Shown here: positions 45,960 through 55,800 of the stretch, in pieces
How positions within the stretch are numbered: the first letter of the stretch is position 1
Layout: each line of letters begins with the position of its first letter
DNA from: Microvirga lenta
GTDB lineage: Bacteria; Pseudomonadota; Alphaproteobacteria; Rhizobiales; Beijerinckiaceae
NCBI RefSeq assembly: GCF_020532555.1
Contig: NZ_JAJBBR010000009.1
Span: 62,001-126,000 of the forward strand
Reading direction: 5' to 3'
Length of the DNA stretch: 64,000 nucleotides
The notes under the pieces: generated by a model
Seen by the model: only the letters and a program-made list of their open reading frames with translations
The model's database searches: none
What the model was told of the DNA's origin: nothing
Made by a program: the position numbers and the translations under genes

Positions 45960-47144
45960 GTGACCGCACCCACCCTCGTTTTCGGTATCCGCCTCGGCGC
46001 GCTGCAGGCTGCGAGCTTCGTCAGCATCGGGGTGTTCCTGCCTTTTTTCCCGCTTTGGCTGCAGAGCAAGGCGCTTCCGCCGACGATCATCGGGATCGTG
46101 GTCTCCATCCCGATCATCGTCCGCATCCTCGTTTCGGCCCCGCTCCTGATCCTGGCCGACAGGTCCTTCGGCCCACGCCGCCTCCTCCTGTGCAGCCATC
46201 TGGGCCAGATCGTCGGCTTCCCGCTGCTGATGCTGGCGGAGAGCAGCCTGGCGATCATCGCGATCGTCGCGCTCGTGGCCGTTGCGCAGGCGGCGGTCAT
46301 CCCGGGAAACGACCTGGTGGTGACGGGCGCGGTGCAGCGGCGGCCGGGCCTCAACTACGGCTGGATCCGCGGTTGCGGATCGGTGGCCTTCTTCCTGGCC
46401 AACATCGCGGCCGGGTACCTGGTGGGAGGGTTCGGGGCCGGCGCCGTCGTCGTGGCGCTTTCGCTCATCCCCCTTCTCGGGATCTGGGCGACCTTCGTGG
46501 CCGTCAGGCCCGAGACGACCGAGGCTCCGGTTCGCGCCGACGACAAGGGGCGGTCCGCGGCGCCGGGCCTGCCCAAGGTGCTCTGGCTGGTTCTGATCGC
46601 GGCCGCGCTCACGCAGGGCACCCACGGGGCCCTGAACGCCTTCGCCAGCATCTACTGGCAGTCCCAAGGCTTCGCCGATGCCACGATCGGGTATCTCTGG
46701 GCGGCGGGCGTCGTCGCCGAGATCGTCGTCTTCTTCGTGCTCGGCCAGGCGGTGGGCAAGGGGTCGGGCGTGGGGCTGATCCTCATCGGATCGGCCGCCG
46801 CGGCGATCCGCTTCACGGTCATGTCCCTGCATCCGGGTCTCGGCCTGACCTTCGTGCTCCAGGCCATGCACAGCCTCTCCTTCGGCGCCACCCATCTCGG
46901 GACCATGGCAGCCCTGACGGCGTTCTCCCCACCACATGCCCGCGGGCGGGCGCAGGGCATCTACGGCACCCTCGCGGCCCTGGTGATGGCGCTCTCCACC
47001 ATTGTGAGCGGCGTGATCTACCGGGAGGCGGGCGCCCTGGTCTTCGCCGCAATGGCGCCCCTCGGCGCCATCGGCTTCGTGCTGACGCTGCTTGCGGTCC
47101 GTCTCCTGCCGGCTCAGCCCCAGAGGGCGGGCAGCGGCGGGTAG
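45960..47144 (+). CDS. MFS transporter (LacY/PPP-like)
   Basis: This 394-residue protein has twelve predicted membrane helices. It starts at GTG 45960 (MTAPTLVFGIRLGALQAASF). Segments such as LILADRSFGPRRLLL (loop 2-3) and GLNYGWIRGCGSVAFFLANI match the nucleoside/phenylpropionate (MFS_1-like, HcaT) group. Substrate is unknown. The last 31 bp overlap the convergent epimerase gene. The divergent gap to the preceding gene is 136 bp. Confidence 0.85.
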   Translation: MTAPTLVFGIRLGALQAASFVSIGVFLPFFPLWLQSKALPPTIIGIVVSIPIIVRILVSAPLLILADRSFGPRRLLLCSHLGQIVGFPLLMLAESSLAIIAIVALVAVAQAAVIPGNDLVVTGAVQRRPGLNYGWIRGCGSVAFFLANIAAGYLVGGFGAGAVVVALSLIPLLGIWATFVAVRPETTEAPVRADDKGRSAAPGLPKVLWLVLIAAALTQGTHGALNAFASIYWQSQGFADATIGYLWAAGVVAEIVVFFVLGQAVGKGSGVGLILIGSAAAAIRFTVMSLHPGLGLTFVLQAMHSLSFGATHLGTMAALTAFSPPHARGRAQGIYGTLAALVMALSTIVSGVIYREAGALVFAAMAPLGAIGFVLTLLAVRLLPAQPQRAGSGG

Positions 47145-48097
47145 ACGATGCTGCCCTCATAGGTCAGGCCCGGCTCCCGGTCCTTCGCCAGCAGGAGAGG
47201 GCCGTCGAGATCGACGAAGCGGGCGCGCGGCGCCAGGACCATGGCCGGAGCCATGGCGAGCGACGTGCCGACCATGCAGCCGATCATCAGGGAGAAGCCC
47301 CTGGCCTCCGCCGCCTCGGCCAAAGCCAGGGCCTCGGTCAGGCCGCCGGTCTTGTCGAGCTTGATGTTGATCACGTCGTAGAGCCCTACCAGCCGGTCGA
47401 GGCTCGGCCGGTCGTGCACGCTCTCGTCGGCCAGGATCGGCACCGGCCTGTCGATGCCGCGCAGGGACTCGTCCTCCTTGGCGGGGAGGGGCTGCTCCAC
47501 CAGGGCGTAGCCCGCATCGGCGCAGGCCGCGAGGTGGGCGGCGAGGTTTTCCTGGGTCCAGCCCTCGTTGGCGTCGGCGATGAGGGTGGCGTCGGGGGCG
47601 GCCTTGCGGACGGCGGCGATGCGTTCGAGATCCCCGCCGGGGCCGCCGAACTTCACCTTCAGGATCGGCCTTTCCGCCGCCCGGGCGGTCGCTTCCGCCA
47701 TGGCCTCGGGCGTGTCGAGGCTGATCGTATAGGCCGTGGTCACGGGCGGCCAGCGGTTGACCCCTGCCGTCACATGGGCGCGGATGCCGGAGCGCTTGGC
47801 GTCGAGGTCCCAGAGGGCGCAGTCGACCGCGTTTCTGGCCGCTCCCGCCGGCATGGCGCTCTGGAGCGCCTCGCGGGTCAGCCCGGCCTCGATCTGCGGC
47901 CGCAGGGCCTCGATGGCCGCGGCGACGCCTTCGACCGTCTCGCCGTAGCGGGGGTAGGGGACGCATTCGCCATGACCGACTGCGCCGTTCTCGCCGATGG
48001 TCGCCGTCACGACGACCGCCTCGGTGCGGGACCCCCTTGCGATCGTAAACTTTCCTGCGATGGGAAAGCGGTCAATCGTCACGTCGAGCTTGCGCAT
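47114..48097 (-). CDS. Enolase-superfamily dipeptide epimerase (L-Ala-D/L-Glu epimerase or DgcA type)
   Basis: This 327-residue muconate-lactonizing-enzyme/mandelate-racemase-type protein has the catalytic K-x-K as ILKVKFGG, metal ligands in IADANEGW, LVEQPL and PILADESV, and the second catalytic Lys in INIKLDKTGG. The capping-domain motif is GHGECVPYPRYGETVEG. Such enzymes epimerise L-Ala-D-Glu from murein recycling; the alphaproteobacterial DgcA acts on N-acetyl-D-glutamate. The two are not separable here. ATG 48097 gives the standard N terminus. Confidence 0.85.
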   Translation of the reverse strand: MRKLDVTIDRFPIAGKFTIARGSRTEAVVVTATIGENGAVGHGECVPYPRYGETVEGVAAAIEALRPQIEAGLTREALQSAMPAGAARNAVDCALWDLDAKRSGIRAHVTAGVNRWPPVTTAYTISLDTPEAMAEATARAAERPILKVKFGGPGGDLERIAAVRKAAPDATLIADANEGWTQENLAAHLAACADAGYALVEQPLPAKEDESLRGIDRPVPILADESVHDRPSLDRLVGLYDVINIKLDKTGGLTEALALAEAAEARGFSLMIGCMVGTSLAMAPAMVLAPRARFVDLDGPLLLAKDREPGLTYEGSIVYPPLPALWG

Positions 48098-48176
48098 TCT
48101 CTCTGCCTCTCCACAACTTCGGCTCGACTTGTGGCGTAGCAACACGCTATCACCAAGCGGAATCGATACCGGAAGG

Positions 48177-49328
48177 ATGATCGTGGCGCAGAGCACCTTG
48201 GCTCAAGAGCCGCAAGTGAAAATCGAGCGTTCTGGGGACAAGGTGACCGCACGGATCGTCGGCCACTGGACCGCGGAGCATGCCGAGCTCGTGGAGTCCT
48301 TCGCGGCCGAGATCGGCGCCGAGGCCGACCAGCATCACGTGATCTTCGATTTGGGCGAAGTCCAGCGTCTGGACACCCTCGGCGCCTGGGTGCTCGACCG
48401 GACCCGGCACGAACTGGGGGAGCGCGGCCAGGCGGCCGACTTCGCCAATGCCAGCCCGGAACAGCAGATCCTGCTCGACGAGGTGGCCTATCGCGGCTTT
48501 CAGGAGCAGCCGAAGGCCCGGCATTCCAAGGCCATGGATTTTCTCGTCGACGTCGGCAAGAGCATGGCCGGGGCCGGCAAGGATCTGGTCGATGGCGTCG
48601 CGTTCCTGGGGGAGCTCGTCTCGGCCCTCATCCGGGTCGTCGTCCATCCCCGGCGCTTCCGGGGCACGGCGCTGGTCAACCAGCTCGAGCAGATCGCCTA
48701 CCGGAGCGTGCCGATCATCGTGCTGATCTCGTTCCTCGTGGGCTGCATCGTCGCCCAGCAGGGCATCTTCCAGCTGGTCCGCTTCGGTGCCACGCCCTTC
48801 GTCGTGGACCTGATCGGCATCCTGGTCCTGCGCGAACTCGCCCTGCTCCTCACCTCCATCATGGTGGCCGGCCGGTCCGGCTCGGCCTTCACGGCCGAGA
48901 TCGGCTCCATGAAGATGCGGGAGGAGATCGACGCCCTGCGGGTCATGGGGCTCGACCCCATCGAGGTCCTGATCGTTCCCCGGATCCTCGCCCTCGTCAT
49001 CGGCCTGCCGCTCCTCACCTTCATCTCGTCCATCGCCGCGCTCTCGGGCGGCGGCGTGACGGCATGGCTCTACGGCGACGTCAGCCCGGACGTCTTCCTC
49101 TCCCGCCTGCGCGAGGCGGTGAGCATGAACACCTTCCTGGTCGGGCTCATGAAGGCGCCCTTCATGGCCCTGGTCATCGGCATCATCGCCACCCTCGAAG
49201 GGCTGGCGGTGGAAGGCTCCGCCGAGTCCCTGGGGCGCCACGTGACCTCGTCCGTGGTAAAGGCGATCTTCATGGTCATCGTCCTCGATGGCCTCTTCGC
49301 CATGTTCTTCGCAGCCATCAGGTACTGA
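48177..49328 (+). CDS. mlaE: MlaE-type lipid ABC permease with N-terminal STAS domain
   Basis: This 383-residue protein has residues 1 to about 110 as a soluble STAS-like domain (HHVIFDLGEVQRLDTLGAWV). The rest is the MlaE permease: YRSVPIIVLISFLVGCIVAQ, FTAEIGSMKMREEIDALRVM, GLDPIEVLIVPRILALVIG. STAS is a separate protein (MlaB) in E. coli, so here the two are fused. It exchanges phospholipids between the inner membrane and an MCE bridge. GGAAGG precedes ATG 48177. Four bases separate it from mlaF. Confidence 0.92.
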   Translation: MIVAQSTLAQEPQVKIERSGDKVTARIVGHWTAEHAELVESFAAEIGAEADQHHVIFDLGEVQRLDTLGAWVLDRTRHELGERGQAADFANASPEQQILLDEVAYRGFQEQPKARHSKAMDFLVDVGKSMAGAGKDLVDGVAFLGELVSALIRVVVHPRRFRGTALVNQLEQIAYRSVPIIVLISFLVGCIVAQQGIFQLVRFGATPFVVDLIGILVLRELALLLTSIMVAGRSGSAFTAEIGSMKMREEIDALRVMGLDPIEVLIVPRILALVIGLPLLTFISSIAALSGGGVTAWLYGDVSPDVFLSRLREAVSMNTFLVGLMKAPFMALVIGIIATLEGLAVEGSAESLGRHVTSSVVKAIFMVIVLDGLFAMFFAAIRY

Positions 49329-49332
49329 AGCG

Positions 49333-50133
49333 ATGCTCGACCGGCACCATCTCCCCATCGATAGGAACCGCGAGGTCGTCATTCGCGTCCGCGGGGTCGA
49401 GGTCGGCTTCGGGGACAGGACCATCCTCAACGGGCTCGACCTGGACGTGTACCGGGGCGAGATCCTGGGCTTCGTCGGCGCGTCCGGCCAGGGCAAGTCG
49501 GTGCTGACCCGCACGATCCTGGGCCTCGTCCCCAAGCGGGCGGGCACCATCGAGGTGCTGGGCCGCAACCTGGACGATTTGTCGCCCTCCGAAAGGCGGC
49601 TTCTGGAGCGGCGCTGGGGGGTTCTTTTCCAGCAGGGCGCCCTATTTTCCGCTCTGACCGTGAAGCAGAACGTGCAAGTGCCGATGCGGGAGTATCTCAA
49701 CCTGTCCGACAGGCTCCTGGACGAGTTGGCGATGCTCAAGATCGAGATGGTGGGCCTGAAGCCGGACGCGGCCGACAAGCTTCCCTCGGAACTGTCCGGC
49801 GGCATGATCAAGCGGGCGGCCCTGGCCCGGGCGCTCGCTCTCGACCCGGACATCGTGTTCCTGGACGAGCCGACTTCGGGCCTCGACCCCATCGGCGCCG
49901 GGGAGTTCGACGAGCTGATTGCGACGTTACAACGGACTTTGGGGCTTACCGTATTCATGGTAACCCATGACCTCGACAGCCTTTACACGGTCTGCGACCG
50001 GATCGCGGCTCTGGGTGAGGGCAAGATTTTGGCGGAAGGGCCCATCGAGACGTTGCTCGCATCGGACAACCCTTGGCTCCGCTCCTACTTTCATGGAAAA
50101 CGGGCTCGCGCGGCCATGGCCAGCGACTCGTAG
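49333..50133 (+). CDS. mlaF: MlaF-type lipid ABC ATPase
   Basis: This 266-residue ATPase has Walker A GASGQGKSVLTRT, the Mla-type Q-loop LFQQGALFSALTV, signature LSGGMIKRAALARAL and Walker B VFLDEPTSGLDPI. The LFQQGALFS and LSGGMxKR strings are diagnostic of the MlaF/Ttg2A group. ATG 49333 gives the usual length. It powers the MlaE permease and lies eight bases before mlaD. Confidence 0.93.
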   Translation: MLDRHHLPIDRNREVVIRVRGVEVGFGDRTILNGLDLDVYRGEILGFVGASGQGKSVLTRTILGLVPKRAGTIEVLGRNLDDLSPSERRLLERRWGVLFQQGALFSALTVKQNVQVPMREYLNLSDRLLDELAMLKIEMVGLKPDAADKLPSELSGGMIKRAALARALALDPDIVFLDEPTSGLDPIGAGEFDELIATLQRTLGLTVFMVTHDLDSLYTVCDRIAALGEGKILAEGPIETLLASDNPWLRSYFHGKRARAAMASDS

Positions 50134-50141
50134 GGTTTGTG

Positions 50142-51710
50142 ATGGAAACGCGTGCAAACTACGCCTTGATCGGGTTGTTCACCCTCGCGGTGATCGCGGC
50201 GGCGTTCGGCTTCGTCTATTGGTTCTCCGGCGGCGACCGCGGCCAGGGAAGACAGACCGTCCGCGTGGTGTTCTCGGGGTCGGTTTCCGGCCTCTCGAAG
50301 GGCTCGTCCGCCTCCTTCAACGGCCTGCGGGTCGGCGAGGTGACGGATATCAGCCTTCTGCCGGAGGATCCCCGCAGGGTCATGGCGATCGTGCAGGTCG
50401 ACGCCAACACCCCCATCCGCACCGACACCCGCGCCCGCCTGGAATACCAGGGCCTGACCGGCGTCGCCAACATCGCCCTGTCGGGTGGCGAGCCCAGCGC
50501 GCCGCCCCTAGCGGCCGGTCCTGGCCAACCCCTGCCGACGATCTTCGCCGACCGGTCCGACTTCCAGGATCTCATCGAGACCGCACGAAACATCGCCCGT
50601 CGGGCCGACGACGTGCTGGAGCGCGTCGGGCGGGTCGTGTCGGACAACGAGGGCGGCATAAACCGCACCGTCCAGAACGTGGAGCGCTTCTCCCAGGCCC
50701 TCGGCGAGAATGCGGAGGGCATCGACCGCTTCCTGGCCCAGGTCGGCCAGGCGGCCGAGAAGGTGGGGCCGCTGGCCGAGAAGCTGGAGACCCTCGCGAC
50801 CAACCTCGACCAGGTCGTGCGCTCGGTGGAGCCGCAGCGCGTCGCGAAGATCGTGGAGAACGTGGAGAGCTTCACCGAGGCTCTGGGGCAGAACCGGGAG
50901 GCGATCGACAACACCTTCCGGGACGCGGCAAGCCTGGCGAGCCGCCTGAACGAGACCGCGCCCAAGCTCGACGCGGCGCTCACCGATCTCACCGCCATCA
51001 CCCGCACCATCGACCCGGCCAAGGTCGGCCGCACCGTCGACAACGTGGATCGGGTGGTGGGCTCCATCGACGGCGAGCGGGTCGCGCGCATTGTCCAGAA
51101 TACGGAGGAGTTCACGAAGGCTCTGGCCGAGAACCGCCAGGCCATCGACAATGCCCTGCGCGATGCGGCGAGCCTCGTGGGCCGTCTCAACGAGTCGGCG
51201 CCCAAGCTCGACATGGCCCTGACCGAGATTTCCAACCTGGCCAAGGCCGTCGATGCGACCAAGGTCGGCCGGGTGGTCGACAACGTGGACACCTTCGCCC
51301 AGACCCTGGGCCGGCGCAGCCCGGACGTGGACAAGGCGATCCAGGAGGCGCGCTCGATCACCGAGAAGCTCAACCGGTCCGCAGACCGGATCGACGCGGT
51401 CCTGAAGGGCGCCGAAGGCTTCCTGGGCTCGGCCTCGGGAGAGGCGGGCAGGGGAGCGTTCGATCAGATCCGCGAGGCGGCGAACTCCGTTCGGGAACTG
51501 GCCGACAATCTCAACGAACGTACCGAGGGCGTCCTGAAAGGCGTGGGACGCTTCACGGAGTCAGGCCTGCGCGAATACGAGGCTCTTGCCGTGGAGGGGC
51601 GCAGAACCCTCAACGACATCAGCCGCGCGGTCCGGAGCATCGAACGTAATCCACAGCAGTTTCTGTTCGGAGGCCGTTCGTCTCTCCCCGAATACAACGG
51701 CCGCCGTTAG
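50142..51710 (+). CDS. mlaD: MlaD-type MCE protein with long repetitive C-terminal region
   Basis: This 522-residue protein has one membrane helix near residues 10-27 (LIGLFTLAVIAAAFGFVYWF). The MCE domain follows at about 40-118 (SGSVSGLSKGSSASFNGLRV, YQGLTGVANIALSGG). The remaining 400 residues are helical and contain an 80-residue unit repeated at least twice with high identity (V(A)RIV-NxE-FT-AL--NR-AIDN...). MCE proteins bridge the periplasm for lipid transfer; E. coli MlaD has only 183 residues. The long tail probably forms a helical needle or barrel, as in PqiB/LetB or mycobacterial Mce. Confidence 0.91.
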   Translation: METRANYALIGLFTLAVIAAAFGFVYWFSGGDRGQGRQTVRVVFSGSVSGLSKGSSASFNGLRVGEVTDISLLPEDPRRVMAIVQVDANTPIRTDTRARLEYQGLTGVANIALSGGEPSAPPLAAGPGQPLPTIFADRSDFQDLIETARNIARRADDVLERVGRVVSDNEGGINRTVQNVERFSQALGENAEGIDRFLAQVGQAAEKVGPLAEKLETLATNLDQVVRSVEPQRVAKIVENVESFTEALGQNREAIDNTFRDAASLASRLNETAPKLDAALTDLTAITRTIDPAKVGRTVDNVDRVVGSIDGERVARIVQNTEEFTKALAENRQAIDNALRDAASLVGRLNESAPKLDMALTEISNLAKAVDATKVGRVVDNVDTFAQTLGRRSPDVDKAIQEARSITEKLNRSADRIDAVLKGAEGFLGSASGEAGRGAFDQIREAANSVRELADNLNERTEGVLKGVGRFTESGLREYEALAVEGRRTLNDISRAVRSIERNPQQFLFGGRSSLPEYNGRR

Positions 51711-51723
51711 TTCTAGTAGCAGT

Positions 51724-52431
51724 ATGTCTGGATCCTCCGTGCTTTCCTCATCCACCGAAAGGGCTGGCCCGCTTCGGCGCCTGGCCCCGGCGCTCGTCCT
51801 CGCGGCGATGGCCGGAGCCTGCTCCTCGGCGCCGGCGCCCACGACCTACGATCTCTCGGCGCCCACGTCGCGGATCCGGGGTGCATCGGGGGTGCAGGTG
51901 CTCGTGGCGGAGCCCTCGGCGCTTCAGGTGCTCTCGGAGCAGCAGATCCTCGTGAAGGACACCACCACCGGGGCCATCTCCTTCCTGGGAGGCGGGCAAT
52001 GGGCGGACGACCTGCCGAGGCTCGTCCAGACCAAGCTGATCAACACCTTCGAGAACTCCTCGCAGATCCGTGGCGTCGCGAGGCCGAGCAGCGGCGCCGT
52101 GGCCGACGTCCAGCTTGTCTCGGAACTGCGCAGCTTCGAGATCGCCACCCCGAGCAACGAGGCGGTGGTGGAGATCGCGGTGAAGATCGTGAACGACGCC
52201 AACGGCCGCATCGTCAACGGCAGGATCTTCAGGGCCCGGGCCCCGGTCGTCGCCATCGATGCTCCGAATGCCGTCCGCGGCCTCGACGAGGCCCTTTCCG
52301 TGGCGATGCTCGACATCGTGCGCTGGGTCAGCGGAAGCTCGCTGCCCCGCAGGGACGAACCGGCCGAGACGGTCAGCACTCTCCCGCCCCGCGAGGAGCG
52401 CCGCGACGAGGCCAGCCCGCCGCCGGCATAA
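51724..52431 (+). CDS. ABC-type transport auxiliary lipoprotein (PqiC-like)
   Basis: This 235-residue protein has a lipoprotein signal: PALVLAAMAGAC with Cys near residue 31. The PqiC/DUF330 fold follows (TTYDLSAPTS, VLVAEPSALQVLSEQQILVK, GQWADDLPRLVQTKLINTFE). It is predicted to be in the outer membrane, the distal partner of the MCE bridge. ATG 51724 is preferred; earlier in-frame codons overlap mlaD. The C terminus is Pro/Arg/Glu-rich. Thirteen bases separate it from mlaD. Confidence 0.87.
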   Translation: MSGSSVLSSSTERAGPLRRLAPALVLAAMAGACSSAPAPTTYDLSAPTSRIRGASGVQVLVAEPSALQVLSEQQILVKDTTTGAISFLGGGQWADDLPRLVQTKLINTFENSSQIRGVARPSSGAVADVQLVSELRSFEIATPSNEAVVEIAVKIVNDANGRIVNGRIFRARAPVVAIDAPNAVRGLDEALSVAMLDIVRWVSGSSLPRRDEPAETVSTLPPREERRDEASPPPA

Positions 52432-52871
52432 CGACGCAAGCGTTGCCGGAGGCACGGCAAGCGAAACCGCCCAAGTTTCCATCGCCCTTCGCCTCTCCCG
52501 GTGAAGCCGGGACCGTCAGGTTTGGGTGAGAGGCTCCGACGTTGCCCGATGCAGCGCCACCGCTTTCCTTCCCCCTGAGGAGGGTGGAGGGCCTCAGTCG
52601 GCTCAGGCGACGGACCCATCCTGCCGCTCCAACAGCCTCGCCCGCAAAAGCGAGGCATCTCCGGACAGCACTGAAGCCTTTGCCGGGACGGTGTTCGCGT
52701 CTCCTAGGGACAGGGAGGATGCACCCACGGGGACCGGGCGGGCTCAAACGCCGTTGCTGCCGCATCTCCTCCATCGAGGCGGCCAGGCGCAGCGTGTGGG
52801 TTCGATCCGCAAACGAAAATGGCCGGCGCGAGGCCGGCCATTTCAGGTGAGGGTGGCGATGCGTCGGCAGC
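52432..52871. other. Intergenic region between Mla operon and GPR-like gene
   Basis: This 440 bp lies between convergent genes. Apart from the terminator at 52812-52843, it has no coding frame with normal codon bias. It contains GC-rich degenerate motifs (CCCTGAGGAGGGTGGAGGGC near 52575) of the kind seen in dispersed extragenic elements. No RNA gene is evident. Confidence 0.5.
52812..52843 (-). terminator. Rho-independent terminator of the GPR-like gene
   Basis: On the minus strand AAATGGCCGGC, CTCGC loop, GCCGGCCATTT, then TCGTTT: eleven base pairs (52817-52827 with 52833-52843). It lies 29 bases after the stop codon at 52872. Confidence 0.8.
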
Positions 52872-55800
52872 TTAGTCGAAGCGGCCGCTCGCATGGGCCA
52901 GCATGGTGTAGACCTTGCCGGTTTCCGAGGTCAGGTAGGTCTTCGTCAGCATCGAGTCCCGGTCGTCGCGGGAGACCTCCGCCAGCAGGCGCTCGAACTC
53001 CTCCACGTAGCGGTCGACGGTCTGCTTGAACTCGTCGTCCTGCCGGTACTTGCGACGGATCTCGTCGAAGGTCTGCTGACCCTGGATCGTGTAGAGGCGG
53101 CGGGTGAACACGTTGCTCTCGCCGCGCTTGTAGCGATCCCACAGCTCGACGGCCGCATCGTGATCGATCATCCGGGCGATGTCGACCGAGATCGAGTCCA
53201 GGGATTCGAGGCTGTTGACCCGGGAGCGGTCGGGGCGACCCGGACCGCGCGGCGGTCCGTCCTCGCGCGAGGCCCGGTTCAGGAGGTCGGACAGCCAGCC
53301 GCTGCCGCGCGCGGCGGCGTCGCGGGCCTGAGCCTCCTCGCGCCGCGGGGCAGGGCGCTCAGGCGCGGGGGTGGGCTGACGGGTCGCCATGGGAGCCGGC
53401 GCAGGCGCCGGAGCCGGCGGAGGGACGGGAGCCGGGGCCGGAGCAGCGCGCTGCTCGACCGGCCGGGCTGCCGCCTGAACCGACGCCGGAGCAGGTGTGG
53501 GAGCCGGGGCGGGGCGCGGCTCGTGGACCACGGCCGCGGAGGCCATGGGAGCCTCGTTGACCCGGCGGGGCTGGGCGGCCGGGATGGCGTCCACGGCGCG
53601 GTTCGAGCGCGAGACCAGGGCCGAGAGCTCGTTGAGAGCCTTGATCTGGTCGGCGACGACACGACGCATGTTGGCCGTGGTCTCCTGCGTCTCCTGCGGG
53701 ATCTCGACGACGCCGCGGCGGAGTTCGGCCCGGGTGGTTTCGAGCTCGCGCTGGATCTGGCCGGTCATGCCGCGCAGTTCGCCCATGGTGTCGCGGAACT
53801 TCGCGGTGGCGTTGTTGAGCGCCTCCGTCATCTCGGCGGCGGCCTGCTCGTAGGCCGTGCGCAGGGCGGCGGCGGTGCGCTCGCCCTCCTGGCCTGTCGA
53901 GGAGCGGATGAGCTCGAACTGGTCGCCGATGGCGCGGGTGGTGGCCTGCGCCGACTCGGCCAGCACGGATCCGATCTGGCGGGCCTTGCCTTCCACGTTC
54001 TGCAGCGAGCCTTCCACCAGCGCCGTGAAGGTGCGCGTGACGGTCTCCAGTTCCTGCGAACGGTCGTTGATGCGGGCGAGAACCTCGGTGAGGGCTTCCT
54101 GGCGGCCGCTCAGGGCGGCATCCATGCGGGCCTCGACCCTCTCCAGGGCCGCTGCGGCCTCGGTCAGGGTCTGCATCTGCTCGCGGGTGACGTCGGTCAG
54201 CGAGCGGCCGCGCTGCTCGAGGCTCTGGGCCAGTTCGGAGGCCTGCTGGATCGCGCCGGTCGACACGGAGCGGAGCGCCTCGACCTGGTCGGCCACCTGC
54301 TCGGAGGCACGGCCCGTCTGGGCGGCGACTTCCGCCAGAAGGCTCTGGATCTGCTGCACCTGTCCGCCGAGGCCGTCCTCGATGGCGCCGAGATTGCCGC
54401 TGGCGCTCGCCGCCACCTGCTGTAGCAGGCGGTTGGCATCCTGCAGCCGGTCGAGCACCTCGGAGAGCTCGCCGCGCAGACGCTGGTTGGTGCCGACGAG
54501 GGTCTCGACGGCCTGCGAGGTGGTCTGGTCGATGGAGCTGCGCAGGGCCTCGGTCGACTGGGCGTAGGACGCGGTGAGCTCCATGGTGCGCTCCTGGAGC
54601 GCGGAGAGCATGCCGGAGCTGCGCTGCTGCAGGCTCTCGACCACCGCATTGCTGCGCTCCTCCAGGGCGCGCAGGGTCGTCTCGCTGACGGCGGCGACTT
54701 CGCGTCCGATGGTGGCGCTGCGCTCGTCGAGGCTCGCCACGAGGGTTGCTCCCTGCGTGTCGAAGATCCCGCGGATCTCGTCGATCCGGCTGCCGAGGGA
54801 GCCGAGCACCGTCTGGCCGCGCTCCTCGATGGCGTTGGCCACGCCGTCGAGGCGGTTGACCACCCGGTCCTCGAAGCTCGTGACGCGCTGGTCGAGGGTC
54901 GCGGCGATCTCCTCGGCCCGGTTGCCGAGGGTCTGGTTGATCTCGAAGGCGCGGGCGCCCAGGGTCTCCGTGATCTCTCCGGCGCGGTCGCCGAGGATCC
55001 GGTTGATGGCCGTGGCGCGGGCGTCGAGGGCCTCGCCGATCTGCTCGGCCTTGGCCGAGATCGTCTCGGCGATGGCGCCGGTGCGGGCCGTGATGGCCTG
55101 GCTGATCTCGTCCACGCGGGCCTGGAGGGAGTTCGCCACGTCTCGGCCGCCTTCGGCCATGACCCGGGCCATTTCGCCGGTGCGGATGACGAGGGCCTCG
55201 TTGAGGGCGGAGGCGCGGGCGCCGAGGGTCTGGTCGACGCGCTCGACGATGGTGTCGAAATTGGCCGTGATCTCGGTTGCCCGGCGGGAGGCATGCTCCT
55301 CCAGGGCGGAGAGCTGGGTCTCGATCGCCGTGGTGGCCTCGCGGGCACGCTCGGCGAAGGACTCGGACATGGCGCGGCCCTGGACCGTGATGAGACGGTC
55401 CATCTCCTCGAAGCGGCCGCTGATCGTCTCGGTGAGGTTGCCCACGTCGTTGGAAATGCGCTCGGCCACTTCGCCGCCGCGGCGCATCACGTCCTCGAAG
55501 GCCGACAGGCGGGTGCCGAGGGTCTCTTCCATCTCGCGGCCGCGGGTGTCCACCGTCTCGGCCGTGCGGTTGAGGGCCTCGTTGACGCGCGAGCCCTGGG
55601 TGGCGATGGCGAGAACGATGTCCTTGCCGGTGGAGGCGAGGCGGAGCTGCGCCTCGTCCGCATGGCGGGACAGGGTCTCGGAGAATTCCTGCCCGCGGGT
55701 TTCGAAGGCCGTCTGGAATTCCGCGACCCGGTCGGCCATGAGCGTGGCGACCCGGTCGCCGGCCGTGCTGAGGCTGGCCTCCAGGGCCTGGCCCTGGACC

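Noticed and set aside
46055..48139. 694-codon plus-strand frame across the MFS and epimerase genes
   Set aside because: It crosses two supported genes on opposite strands and reads as low-complexity Arg/Gly/Pro.
50600..51500. CRISPR-like periodic repeats
   Set aside because: The 240 bp periodicity is in frame inside the MCE gene and codes for an 80-residue unit; there are no short direct repeats with unique spacers.
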